Source of the DNA: Tritrichomonas foetus
Lineage: Eukaryota; Parabasalia; Tritrichomonadida; Tritrichomonadidae
Assembly: GCA_001839685.1 (NCBI GenBank)
Contig: MLAK01000422.1
Coordinates: 1 to 64,000 of the forward strand
Reading direction: 5' to 3'
Length of the DNA: 64,000 bases
The notes beneath the pieces were generated by a model. The model saw only the letters and a program-made list of their open reading frames with translations. It had not been told where the DNA came from and searched no databases. The position numbers and the translations under genes are program-made. Shown here piece by piece: positions 1-9,668 of the stretch. Every line of letters starts with the position of its first letter. Positions within the stretch are counted from its first letter, which is position 1.

Positions 1-409
1 GAATTACGAATTTATAAGTTTCTGGCCAAAAATATTGAATTCTAGCCTGATCATGTTCTTTTTGAAAGTTTGGGTTGAATAGCCCTAATTCGATGCATTT
101 TAACTCAACAAAAAATGATAAGCACCTCTCTTGGATTTCTTTTGGTCTCAATTCTCTGAATTTAGTTTTAAAATGTTCAATTAGTTCCAAATATAAATGT
201 GTTTTTAATGGTCTGACAACAGAATACATTGATAAAGATTTAAAAAGCTTCCTAATTCCATTTGGAGAATTTAAAAGCGAAGAGTTTTCAATATAATCTA
301 TGATATAGCTTAAATCTGAATCAAGATTAGATAGTTTTTCATGGAAATCTTGTAGCTCTGATATCTCTTCTGATATATTCCCAATAATATCTTGATAATT
401 TGCTTTCAT
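1..409 (-). CDS. Partial ankyrin-type protein, N-terminal part (runs off left edge)
   Basis: An open frame of 136 codons starts at an ATG (409-407) and reads to the window edge without a stop, so only the N-terminus is present. The protein is helical and charged, with a stretch reading VRPLKTHLYLELIEHF. That layout resembles the N-terminal helical region that precedes DUF3447/ankyrin repeats in the large trichomonad ankyrin family; another member lies at 12625-13932. No ankyrin repeat is visible yet because the gene is cut. Family assignment is inference; the reading frame itself is clear. It is divergent from the coiled-coil gene, with about 105 bases between the start codons. Confidence 0.5.
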   Translation of the reverse strand, partial: MKANYQDIIGNISEEISELQDFHEKLSNLDSDLSYIIDYIENSSLLNSPNGIRKLFKSLSMYSVVRPLKTHLYLELIEHFKTKFRELRPKEIQERCLSFFVELKCIELGLFNPNFQKEHDQARIQYFWPETYKFVI

Positions 410-514
410 GAAAATGAAAAGCTGTTTTTAAGATTTGATCTAACGATAATGATTTGAATAAAGTGTGCTGGATGAAATAACGGGCTCCATAATTCTAAAC
501 GGCCTCATTATCCG

Positions 515-1963
515 ATGATGAAGAATGAACGAAATATTTCGTCTTCTTCATCATCTGACACAATTAAACACCATTTAAACAACGTCCATAATATTGCAAA
601 AGCTGGGCTCGATAATTCCTCGATTTTCACAAGTTTATCAGAAACAACTCGAGAATTATTACTTTATAAAGAAAAATGCGTAAATTTACAGACTCAACTT
701 ACGATTTCAAATGAAACTCTTTCACTTCAAGCAGCCGAATTTTCTTTTCAAAAGAGAGAATACGAATTAGAAATCGAACAACTCAAAAAAATCGAAGAAA
801 ATTTAAGATCACAAATTTACAAATTTACAACAAATTTAAGTGATAATGATGCATTAATCAATTTGAAAAACGAAATCAATTTATATAAAATGAAAAATGA
901 CGAACTTCAAAAGAAACATTTGAAATGGAAGAAAAAAGCAAAACTCTTGCTTGACCAATCTTCAATGGAACATTCAAAAAGTAATGATTACAATGTTTTG
1001 CACTCAAAATACATAAAATGGAAAAATAAAGCAAAATCATTTCAATCATCAGCACATGAAAATACAACACAGTCGAATCTCGAAAGTAATAATCATAATA
1101 ATTCCAGTAAAGTCGAAAATTTGGGAACAATAAAATCACATCATAATTCTTTCAATTTAGAAATAGAAAAACATCATGAAACACTTCCTGAAAGTACTTT
1201 TGATAGTAAGAAAATTTCATTCAATGAATCAAAAATTTGCAATTTGGAAGAAGAAATTAAGAAACTTAAAGAAGAAAATGAAGACTCACTTAAAGAACTT
1301 AAGAATTCGAATAAAAAAATAGAAAAAATAGAAAAGAAATATAAAAAATGGAAAAAAAGAGCAAAAAATCAAGACTTCAATTCTTCTCAAAAAAACGAAA
1401 ACATTGTAAATATTGAAATGAAATACTCTCAGCTTGAAAAAGAGCTTATTGATCAAAAGGAAAGCAATAAAAAGCTTAATCAAGCTTTATTTGACAACAA
1501 AAAGGTTCATTTGGAAGAGAAACATAAATTAGAATCTAAATACATTAAATGGAAAAACAAAAACAAAAATTCACTTGGAAAGAATTCCCAAAAGGTGGAG
1601 AAAATTAAAAAACAATACAAAATTATTGATTCAAAGTATAAAAAATGGAAAGGAAAATTTAAAGAATTAAAATCAGAAAACACTAAGTTACAAGAAAAAA
1701 TTGGCAAAGAAAAAGAAAGATTGAAACTCCTTGTTGAAAAATACAAAAAACTTCACTCGAGATATCAAATTTTGCACAGCCAACAAAATTCCATCCAAAA
1801 TGAAATCTCTAACTCACACAACATGAACAACAACAACAATCAAGACAACAGCAACAATCAAGACAGCAACAACAATGAAATTGATGACAATAGCTTGAAG
1901 AATATTCAAAAGAAAAGTGATAGTAATGATAAAAATATTTGTGGAAATGAAGAAGCTGATTAA
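515..1963 (+). CDS. Coiled-coil protein with KWK repeats, 5' part (ends at in-frame TAA)
   Basis: A 482-residue, Lys/Glu/Asn-rich coiled-coil protein. A short motif of the type Y-[IK]-K-W-K-x-K-x-K recurs, with its Trp at residues 138, 169, 279, 346 and 378. The last 50 residues are an Asn/Gln/Ser low-complexity tract encoded by AAC/CAA-rich DNA, directly before the TAA at 1961-1963. The next frame continues in the same phase with the same composition and begins with another KDWK motif, so this is probably the 5' half of one gene of about 838 codons. Function unknown; coiled-coil scaffolds such as golgin- or cytoskeleton-type proteins are possible. A start at the first of two adjacent ATGs (515, 518) is assumed. 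Confidence 0.75.
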   Translation: MMKNERNISSSSSSDTIKHHLNNVHNIAKAGLDNSSIFTSLSETTRELLLYKEKCVNLQTQLTISNETLSLQAAEFSFQKREYELEIEQLKKIEENLRSQIYKFTTNLSDNDALINLKNEINLYKMKNDELQKKHLKWKKKAKLLLDQSSMEHSKSNDYNVLHSKYIKWKNKAKSFQSSAHENTTQSNLESNNHNNSSKVENLGTIKSHHNSFNLEIEKHHETLPESTFDSKKISFNESKICNLEEEIKKLKEENEDSLKELKNSNKKIEKIEKKYKKWKKRAKNQDFNSSQKNENIVNIEMKYSQLEKELIDQKESNKKLNQALFDNKKVHLEEKHKLESKYIKWKNKNKNSLGKNSQKVEKIKKQYKIIDSKYKKWKGKFKELKSENTKLQEKIGKEKERLKLLVEKYKKLHSRYQILHSQQNSIQNEISNSHNMNNNNNQDNSNNQDSNNNEIDDNSLKNIQKKSDSNDKNICGNEEAD

Positions 1964-3028
1964 CAAAAAGAAGAAAAAATTGTGAAAGATTGGAAACAGT
2001 TGGCAAATAAATGCAGAATGTTAATGCAAAAAGTGAGTGTTTTAGAGGAAAGTAATGAAAATCTAGCTAATCAATTAAATTGTGATCCTAAAACAGGAGA
2101 AGTTCATAAAAATACTAAAACCATAGAAAACATTGCTTTTCATCTCATCAAATCAAAACTTTCATTAATTATTGATAAACAAAACAATAAAATCACAAAT
2201 TTAATTACAAATTTACATGATTCGTTAATTCCAAATCAATCAACAAATTTCAGATCAATTATTTTGATGTTAATTTTCATCAAAAGATTCAAAAAAGCCA
2301 AATCTTTCCCTTTTGATCCTCAGTCCTTGCTAATTTTTTATGGAAGGCCTGAGTATTCAATTGAAAAGAAAATTTATGATATCTATCAAAAATTCACTGA
2401 ACTAACACAAGATTTTTTAGTTTCAAAACAAAACTGTGCCGATATTCAAAATGAAAAATTAGAATTAATAAATCAAATCAATCAAACTAAAATGCAAGAT
2501 TTCAATACAAATCAATTAAATCAAAAACTTGTTTGTTATAAAGCAAGAATCCTCGAGCTCCAAGAGTTTTTATCAACAATGGTTTCACCTGAGCAATATC
2601 AAGAGGTTCGAATTCATGCTGATCGTCTTGAGCAAGAAAACATGAAAATGAAAGAGAAATACGATTCAATGAAGAAAGAAGTTGATGAATTCACTGAAAA
2701 ATCAATTTCTTTAGAAAGGCAAATCGAAGACCTGAAAATTCGAGCGGATGTTAAATCAAATGAGGCCCACATTTCAAGATCACAATATGCCGAAAAAGAA
2801 AATGAAATTCACACTTTGAAGGCAATAATTCATGATAAAACTAAAGAAATTCTTGCATTAGAAAGACTTGTAAATAAGCAAGAAAATAGCAATGAAGCGA
2901 AAACCAAAGATTTAGCTCTTCTCACTGTAGAAAATATGATTATGAGACAGTTTCAAGCTAATTCTACTGCTAAACATGAAAGAACAACTCATAATTCCAA
3001 AATCAATCCTGCTTTCCTAGGAAAATAA
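1964..3028 (+). CDS. Coiled-coil protein, 3' part in phase with the upstream frame
   Basis: The frame continues directly after the TAA at 1961-1963 in the same phase as the upstream coiled-coil gene and stays open to 3028. It opens with a sixth copy of the Trp motif (VKDWKQLANKC, Trp about codon 493 of the joined frame). It then shows a more ordered helical region and a long coiled coil to the C-terminus. If translated alone, the first ATG is at 2018. The simplest readings are one gene with a nonsense change or base error, or translational readthrough; an independent second gene only about 50 bases downstream is less likely. Function unknown. Confidence 0.6.
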   Translation, partial: QKEEKIVKDWKQLANKCRMLMQKVSVLEESNENLANQLNCDPKTGEVHKNTKTIENIAFHLIKSKLSLIIDKQNNKITNLITNLHDSLIPNQSTNFRSIILMLIFIKRFKKAKSFPFDPQSLLIFYGRPEYSIEKKIYDIYQKFTELTQDFLVSKQNCADIQNEKLELINQINQTKMQDFNTNQLNQKLVCYKARILELQEFLSTMVSPEQYQEVRIHADRLEQENMKMKEKYDSMKKEVDEFTEKSISLERQIEDLKIRADVKSNEAHISRSQYAEKENEIHTLKAIIHDKTKEILALERLVNKQENSNEAKTKDLALLTVENMIMRQFQANSTAKHERTTHNSKINPAFLGK

Positions 3029-3227
3029 AATTGTTTGTAATGCGTTAATTGTATCACTTTTCTTTTTTTGTATCTTTAATTTTAGTTTAAAAAATAAATA
3101 TGACAAGATTGGCATTAGAAAAATAAATAATTTCTTATGAGGAATAGATAGTTTCATATAACGCATAATGACAAATAAAAGAAAAAGACTAATTCGATAG
3201 ATATAATATTTAGAATACAAATGTGGG

Positions 3228-4784
3228 TTACTTACCAAAAATATTTTTGTACCACTTCCGAACATTCCAATCCACATGAGCCATTGCATAACACCACGGG
3301 AAAAAGAAGATATATTGAATTACGACTGCTATTACCAACAGTGTAAATATACAGGCTCTTATTCTCTTGTTGGAGCTAAAAACTACGTCAATTAAAGCGC
3401 CTGTTGCAAAAATTCCAAAAATTAACGAAATTAAATAATGATAAACAAAAATTACACGTGGAATTAAAGCAAATGGAACTAAACTTGCGTAATATCCAAC
3501 AGACCAAATAATTAATCGAGTTAAATCATAATGCTCATAAAAATATCCAAAAATTGCCAAAATAATGCAAATAATTGGTGAAATAGCTGCAGGATACCAA
3601 ATGATAGGTGTTGGAAATAGAATCAATGAATATTTATGTGAATGATAAACAAGACTTTTCATTTGGACAAGTGGCCATTGATACCATTTTGATGCTGCTG
3701 AATGTGGTTTCGTAATTCTCATGTTACTTTTATGCATGACTTGAATTAATGTGGTAACACGTTTAAACATCGACATATGTTTTGTTCTTGGTGAAAAATC
3801 AGTAGAATTTTCAGGAATTAGAGTGTTTCTAAATGCTTGAGGCATAAACACATCATACTCACTTCGATAATCAAGAATAATTATATGAATAACAAAAATG
3901 GAGTATAATAATGAAATACCTATTGCCAATACGATTAAAAACTGCAAAAATAATTTGTAAAACGGCATTTTGCAAAAAGACGAAAAAAGCTCGAATATTT
4001 CTTCTGATCGTGTTAATTTTGACCTGTCATAAAAACTTAAATCAAAATCAAATAAAACTTTTAATTGGGATTTTGAAAAATGAAGGAGTTGATTCACTCC
4101 AACAAACACCAAAACACTCAAACCAGTATATTTAATAGAAAAAGTGGAGCCTGCCATTAATCCCATGAATAAAATACAAAGTTTTGATGTCGGCTTAAAA
4201 CAATATAGCGAAACAGAAAGAATGGTTAATGTTGCAAAAGAGTGCAAAAAACCGTCGGTTAATATAAGTCTTCCTTCGACGATAATCATTGATTCTGTTG
4301 ATAAAAACATAGCAACCATAAAGGAAGCAGATGTAGAAAAGCCAAAAAAACGCATCGATAGAAATCCAACTGGTCCGATCAATGATGAAAATGAAGATGA
4401 AGCTTGACGAAGTGAAACATACTGTTTATCAAAATAACTTGTAACGTTTTTATCTCTGAAGTCAATTTTTCCATCATAACCTGACAAATAGCCAGCCAAA
4501 TAAAATAATAATTTCGCAAGCGGCGGATGGATGTCGTGATAGTACCGATGTCTTATGTAAGCGTTTGTGAACGATCCAAAATGTGTTTCATCGAATACGC
4601 GTGACGGCGGATAATGGATTCGAAATGTATGTGAGAAAAAGCTGAAAAGTAGAACAAAAAGAAGGATAAAAATATCAGTTAGAGAAAAATCATGTGAGGG
4701 CTGTGGATGCTCTAAATACTTCAGACCATCCTTGATCAGATGATTCTTCATTTTGGCCTTAGGCGAAATTTTCAATAATAACAT
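3228..4784 (-). CDS. PMT-family protein O-mannosyltransferase-like, lacking MIR region
   Basis: An integral membrane glycosyltransferase of the GT39/PMT family, which moves mannose from dolichyl-phosphate-mannose to Ser/Thr of secretory proteins in the ER. Visible: the first-loop motif VFDETHFGSF with the catalytic-type Asp-Glu pair (about residues 65-66), the IHPPLAK loop, many hydrophobic helices, and the C-terminal HSAASKWYQWPL motif. At 518 residues it is well short of the fungal/animal enzymes (about 750), because the luminal MIR domain normally between the TM blocks is missing. This is like bacterial PMTs. The frame extends a little upstream, but the first ATG is at 4784; a second at 4751 is possible. 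Assignment is strong; acceptor proteins are unknown. Confidence 0.85.
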   Translation of the reverse strand: MLLLKISPKAKMKNHLIKDGLKYLEHPQPSHDFSLTDIFILLFVLLFSFFSHTFRIHYPPSRVFDETHFGSFTNAYIRHRYYHDIHPPLAKLLFYLAGYLSGYDGKIDFRDKNVTSYFDKQYVSLRQASSSFSSLIGPVGFLSMRFFGFSTSASFMVAMFLSTESMIIVEGRLILTDGFLHSFATLTILSVSLYCFKPTSKLCILFMGLMAGSTFSIKYTGLSVLVFVGVNQLLHFSKSQLKVLFDFDLSFYDRSKLTRSEEIFELFSSFCKMPFYKLFLQFLIVLAIGISLLYSIFVIHIIILDYRSEYDVFMPQAFRNTLIPENSTDFSPRTKHMSMFKRVTTLIQVMHKSNMRITKPHSAASKWYQWPLVQMKSLVYHSHKYSLILFPTPIIWYPAAISPIICIILAIFGYFYEHYDLTRLIIWSVGYYASLVPFALIPRVIFVYHYLISLIFGIFATGALIDVVFSSNKRIRACIFTLLVIAVVIQYIFFFPWCYAMAHVDWNVRKWYKNIFGK

Positions 4785-5095
4785 ATTCAATTAATTTCAC
4801 CTTTGATTGAATACAATTTTTTTCGACGAAATCATGATTGACTATTCTCAAAAGTCTAGTTTACACTGTAAACTTTATAGGCAGAGAATAATCATTATTT
4901 TGTGTTGTTCATATGAATAAAAATTTCTTTGTTTTTCGTTAAAGGAGATGTCCAACACATAGAATAAATAAATAAAAGATATAATGAATTCTCTATTATA
5001 TAAGACTTTAAAAAGAATAATTTATAATAATAAAAAACAGTAATTATTATTAATGTGAAAACCAAATAGATGATCTATTATATAATATTATATAA
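4785..5095. other. Intergenic, AT-rich
   Basis: Between the start of the PMT gene and the 3' end of the RCC1-kinase gene. I see no open frame or RNA gene. A TAAA-type sequence after the kinase stop may serve polyadenylation. The GAAAAAGT-like motif seen before other genes is not evident here. Confidence 0.6.
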
Positions 5096-7327
5096 TTAGA
5101 AATCTTCGGGACGATTCATTTCGAATACAATAATTTCATTTGCTTTTTCAATAATGAATGATTCTTCAGCATCATCAAGTAACTTGAAATTAATAGAAGC
5201 CATTATTTGGTAAATTTCTTCAAAAGAAGGACGATCTTCAGGATCAAAGGCCATCATCTTCTTCAATAAATTTTGTGTCACTTCAGGTAAGTCAGATGGC
5301 ATCTCAATTTGTTCACCTTTCGCACGATCAAAAATTGAAATATTGGGTTTATCCCCAACAAGTATCACGTAAGTGCATACACCGAATGAATAAACATCTA
5401 TTAATTTATTATAAGGCTGCTTATTCAACAATTCTGGCGCCATATACAGCAATGTGCCAAGGTCAGTTGTATGTTGATTTCGTTTATCCTGCATTCCTTG
5501 ATCATTATCAGATTCATCTTTTTTAGCAAGTCCAAAATCACAAATTTTAGCATGTAAAGATTCTGTGAGTAGAACATTTTCGGGTTTTAAGTCGCGATGC
5601 ATAACTTGGAAAGAATGAATAAATCTCATACCAAGCGCAATTTCAAGTACGATTAAACATTTCCGTGTAGAAGTTAAAATTCCTTCATTTAAAGCAGCAG
5701 CCAAAGTTTTGGGCAAATATTCCATTAACATTGTTGGATTACATGTCCTGCCATCACCATAACTAAAACCACGTACAGGAACAATGCATGGATGCGGCAT
5801 TCCAAGAAGAAACTCATATTCTCCAATAAAGCGACTTAAAAGATCATCTTGAGTTGGTCTTGAATAAAGAGTTTTCATCGCATAAATGTTTCCACTTTGC
5901 TTATGGACAACTTTATCTACACGTGCAAAGCCACCTGATCCGATTTCGCAAATGACTTGATATTCGTCTAATTGTTCAGAACCAAGTAAATCAGGGAGTT
6001 GGAAAGAATTTTCTGGTTCAGTAGATTTTAAACGTTCTTTTAAAAGTTCATTTTGTGAACGAATTGATCGATTCATGGCTTCGAGATTAATTGTGGATGA
6101 TGATAGCTGGTCTATTTTCTCATTAAGTTCAACAAGTGATGAAGACATAATATCAGTTGTCTTTAATAATTCAATTTTGGCTTTAACTTCATGAAATTTA
6201 AGATTTTCTTCCGCATATTGTTGTGATTTTTCGGTATAGGAACGTCTTAGATACCCAATCTTTTGTTGCAATCGATTATACTTATCATTCATAAAAGTTA
6301 TGCTATTATCGTGAATTGATAATTTTGGAAGTGTCATCAAACATTTTTTTAATTCAAGATTTGTTGGTTTCCAATTTTTAAACAGGACAGATGAATAAGC
6401 TCCTGCAACAATATAAGAAATAGGAACCAAATTTTTATTGACATGAGCATCACTGCAAATATTATTACCGATTGTATAAACTTTCCCTTCTTTGGTCAGA
6501 AGATGAGTAAAGTAATAGCCAGAAGCTGCATGACAAAAAAACAGATTTTTTAAAGCTGTCATTTGAGTGAAAACTTCTATTTTTTCCATATTGGAATTTC
6601 CAAGTTGTCCATGATTATTCGATCCAATTGAAAAAACACGGCCGTCCTCAGAAATTGCTATACAATGTTCATAAACACCTGAAACTTGAATAATTTTCGC
6701 ATTTAAATAGGTAACTTTTGAAAAAATTGATTGATCTTCTTGAGAAGTTCCATTTGTGAAAATATTCCCATTTTTAGATACTGCAAATACTCTAAACTCC
6801 TTTCTTAAAAGAACAACATCAATAATTGGTTCTGGTAAAACAATTTTTCGTTTTATTGCTTTTTTGTTTTTACCAAAAATATAAAAAGCTCCTTCAATAT
6901 CAATAACTATCGGAAATTCCAAATTCCCTGTTAGTTTTATCGGAGTTTCAATATCCCTGACAAAAATGGGCTCTCTGTTTCTGGTGTATTGGGTACAGTA
7001 AATGATCGTGTTTTTATTTGTTAAATATATTGTGTAAATTTGGCCGCAGTGCGCCTTGACAAATTTTTCATCTGGATCCAGCGATTGGAATTTAACTTCG
7101 ACCGGCTTTTGGAAAAATTCTTTTTCTGGCAATCCGATATTGAAATCTTCATTCCGGCCAATTGCGAAAGCCTTTCCTTCATTGGTGATATAAACAGAAT
7201 GGCAAAACCCGATGGAAAAATCGACGATTTTGAGAGGATCGATAAAAGTAATTTTTTCTGGTAAGCTAATTTTCTCGTTTTTGCTTAAAAAAAGTTGGTA
7301 ATTACTATTATCGCCAACTCCATACAT
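5096..7327 (-). CDS. RCC1-repeat protein with C-terminal protein kinase domain
   Basis: A 743-residue protein in three parts. Residues 1-330 carry RCC1-type propeller repeats (MYGVGDNSNYQLF, AFAIGRNEDF, VFSIGSNNHGQLG, VYTIGNN). Residues about 340-445 are coiled coil. A protein kinase follows (about 455-720) with the Gly loop GSGGFARV, the AMK lysine, HRDLKPENVLL, DFGLAK and a YMAPE P+1 region, so it looks active. The N-terminal ATG at 7327 is chosen because no ATG lies upstream in frame and because MYGVGDN fits the start of an RCC1 propeller. NEK8/NEK9 combine the same modules in the opposite order. The kinase resembles the expanded trichomonad TKL-like group. Substrates are unknown. Confidence 0.88.
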   Translation of the reverse strand: MYGVGDNSNYQLFLSKNEKISLPEKITFIDPLKIVDFSIGFCHSVYITNEGKAFAIGRNEDFNIGLPEKEFFQKPVEVKFQSLDPDEKFVKAHCGQIYTIYLTNKNTIIYCTQYTRNREPIFVRDIETPIKLTGNLEFPIVIDIEGAFYIFGKNKKAIKRKIVLPEPIIDVVLLRKEFRVFAVSKNGNIFTNGTSQEDQSIFSKVTYLNAKIIQVSGVYEHCIAISEDGRVFSIGSNNHGQLGNSNMEKIEVFTQMTALKNLFFCHAASGYYFTHLLTKEGKVYTIGNNICSDAHVNKNLVPISYIVAGAYSSVLFKNWKPTNLELKKCLMTLPKLSIHDNSITFMNDKYNRLQQKIGYLRRSYTEKSQQYAEENLKFHEVKAKIELLKTTDIMSSSLVELNEKIDQLSSSTINLEAMNRSIRSQNELLKERLKSTEPENSFQLPDLLGSEQLDEYQVICEIGSGGFARVDKVVHKQSGNIYAMKTLYSRPTQDDLLSRFIGEYEFLLGMPHPCIVPVRGFSYGDGRTCNPTMLMEYLPKTLAAALNEGILTSTRKCLIVLEIALGMRFIHSFQVMHRDLKPENVLLTESLHAKICDFGLAKKDESDNDQGMQDKRNQHTTDLGTLLYMAPELLNKQPYNKLIDVYSFGVCTYVILVGDKPNISIFDRAKGEQIEMPSDLPEVTQNLLKKMMAFDPEDRPSFEEIYQIMASINFKLLDDAEESFIIEKANEIIVFEMNRPEDF

Positions 7328-8912
7328 TACATTTAAATAGATATGTGATATGAAACCAAATTTCAATGGATTGAATACTCATTTGAGTCAAAAGTCAAGA
7401 ATCACTTTTCATTAGTTTACATAATATGCCATATTCAAATAAAATCTGCTTTCGTTGATTTTCTTTCAATCTCCCAACTTTGTTCGTCTTTTCATTCAAA
7501 CATAAACCTGATTGTTTACATCATGTTTACATCATGTTTACTTCAGAAGATAAATACGTTAAGGGAAAGAATTATTTTACGACTATAATAATGGCATCGA
7601 AATTAAAATTTCAAGATCTATAAAGTGATACCTGACGATTTCATACCATTAAATCGCACGAGTACCCAAAAAAACCAACCCTAATTTCCTAAATTGTCTA
7701 ATTCGTGGAAAAAATGCTCCCAAGTCGAGTGAAGTCGACTTCGCAGATTAGTGAATTCGATATATAAAGATGATGTGCCCGAGTTTTTCACTTGTAGAAT
7801 TACAGCAAATTCTGCGAAATTCACCTATGCAATTTGAAATCAAGCTTTTCGTCCATATTTAGATTATGATGAAATTCTATCGTCTTGTTTCAGATCCAAT
7901 AACTGTCAATTATGAGAAAATCTGTCTTTTCTTTTTTAAATTCGACTTTAATATTTCGCACTGTTACATCAATAATTATGGCTTCATAGTGAAGCATGTA
8001 AGACATTACTTTAAATCAAAAATATTTTAATGAGAGATTTATTTCACACTGTTATTATTATTTAGAAATAGTTCGTTAAGATTCATTGTATATTAATCAT
8101 AACTAAATCTCAGCAAACAAAGCAACAACAGCAGGATAAATGCATTTTTTAGTGGTTGAAAAAGTGGTGATTCTTTCAGAAATAATTCGAAATAAACCAT
8201 TTAATTTTGAATCGATCAAGAAAAAGTTGTAATTTTTATTTCATTTTAATTGTATATTATCTTCATTTTTAGAAGACAAATTTCTTAATAAAGATGGATA
8301 TATAATACAGTAAATCTATTTTTAATAATACTTCAAATTATAAAATATGGTTAATTTCATCTTCAGATAACTTTTTTTGAGTCAAAACCTGTTTAATTGG
8401 ACTCCAATATTTTAAACATGTTGTTCAAGTCCAAATTTATCGATTTTATGTGTGGTATAATTTCTTTTGATTGGTATCTGATTTTTGGTATTTATTTGAT
8501 TCATGGAGAAAAATGCTGGAAATAAGTATTTATTGCTATAATCAGGTAATTTATGAATAAGTAAGTGAAAACGTTGAAACTCTTTGTCATAAGTGAGACA
8601 TTTATTACCAAATTATATCGAATAATATACATTCAGGATATTTATAAATATGTGGGTGTCACGTTATAGAGACGGTTTAATAACCTAAGGCGTATCGGAA
8701 TGAGTATTTGATTCAATAAATTAAGGGATAGTGTTTTCTTGGCGGTATTCGTTTAAAATTTAATATTTGTCAAATCACTGGATTTTTAGCCCTTGAAAAT
8801 GAGATTATAAATGACCAAATATTACCAGAAATAGATGAAAATTGAGATAAATTTAAAAACGATAAAAACTATATGGTTATTTTAAAAAAAAAATTAGCTA
8901 TTCACATTTTCA
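7328..8912. other. Gene desert, possible decayed coding sequence near 7591-7930
   Basis: No intact gene. From an ATG at about 7591, short protein-like pieces in shifting frames (MASKLKFQDL, then YKVIPDDFIPLNR one base out of phase) suggest an old pseudogene, but the match is only by eye. A perfect 12-base palindrome, GAAGTCGACTTC, lies at 7731-7742. A motif matching GAAAAGTGA on the minus strand (7402-7410) may belong to the RCC1-kinase promoter. Confidence 0.3.
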
Positions 8913-9668
8913 ATGTTGTCACCAGAAGAAATCAGACGTGAAAACCTTAACCTCCAGCGCGCAGCAGAAAGTGGTGATGCTAAATCACAATTCCTTTATG
9001 CAGTTCAACTCGATACAGGCGATGGCGGAGTAACGAGAGACTCCGAGAAAGCTTTTAAATTCTACGAATTCTCAGCAAACAGTGGATACCTCGATGCTAT
9101 CTGCGCACTTGCTGAATGCTATCAAACATCAAATGGATGTGCCAAAGATTTAACAAAAGCAGCAGAACTTTATAAAAAAGCAGCAGACAAAGGACACGCA
9201 AAATCAGCCGTCACATATGCGACATGTTTAATGAACGGAGTTGGCGTGAAAGTCAATATGAAAGAAGCTGCCAAATACTTCAAAAAAGCAGCAGACAAAG
9301 GTGATGCCGATGCCCAATTGAATGTTGCCTATTTTCTACAGCGTGGAGATGTCGTTAAACAGAATCTTGAAGAAGCAGCAAAATATTTCGAAAAGGCTGC
9401 AAAACAATACAACATTGAAGCGCAATTTTCTTACGCAATGTGCTTTTTGAATGGCTCGGGTGTTGAAAAAGACATGAAAAAATATGCCGAATATATGAGA
9501 CTATCGGCCGACCAAGGAAATCTTGAGGCCAAGTATAGATATGGTGAATGTTTGGAAAAGGGAGAAGGAGTTCGTAAGAATTTGAAAGAGGCATCGATGT
9601 ATTATGAAGACGCTGGCACAAAAGGTCACGAAAAAGCTCATGAAGCTTACCTTCGCCTTAATCCATAA
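8913..9668 (+). CDS. Sel1-like repeat protein
   Basis: A 251-residue protein built almost entirely of about six Sel1-like (TPR-related) repeats of 36 residues. The copies show the usual pattern, such as AAELYKKAADKGHAKS, AAKYFKKAADKGDADAQ and YGECLEKGEGVRKN. There is no signal peptide or membrane segment. Such solenoids are protein-protein adaptors; Sel1L/Hrd3 is the best known, in ER-associated degradation, but this short soluble form could serve many roles. Trichomonads carry many such genes, often fused to kinases. The family call is secure; the partner is not known. The start is the first ATG after an A-rich leader. Confidence 0.9.
   Translation: MLSPEEIRRENLNLQRAAESGDAKSQFLYAVQLDTGDGGVTRDSEKAFKFYEFSANSGYLDAICALAECYQTSNGCAKDLTKAAELYKKAADKGHAKSAVTYATCLMNGVGVKVNMKEAAKYFKKAADKGDADAQLNVAYFLQRGDVVKQNLEEAAKYFEKAAKQYNIEAQFSYAMCFLNGSGVEKDMKKYAEYMRLSADQGNLEAKYRYGECLEKGEGVRKNLKEASMYYEDAGTKGHEKAHEAYLRLNP

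Noticed and set aside
75..296. 73-codon plus-strand frame at the left edge
   Set aside because: Overlaps the longer minus-strand frame 409-1, which is open to the window edge and reads like a real protein.
3228..3240. GTAAGT at the end of the PMT gene as a 5' splice site
   Set aside because: It overlaps a natural stop codon; trichomonad introns use GTATGT-type donors and an ACTAACACACAG-type end, neither of which is present.
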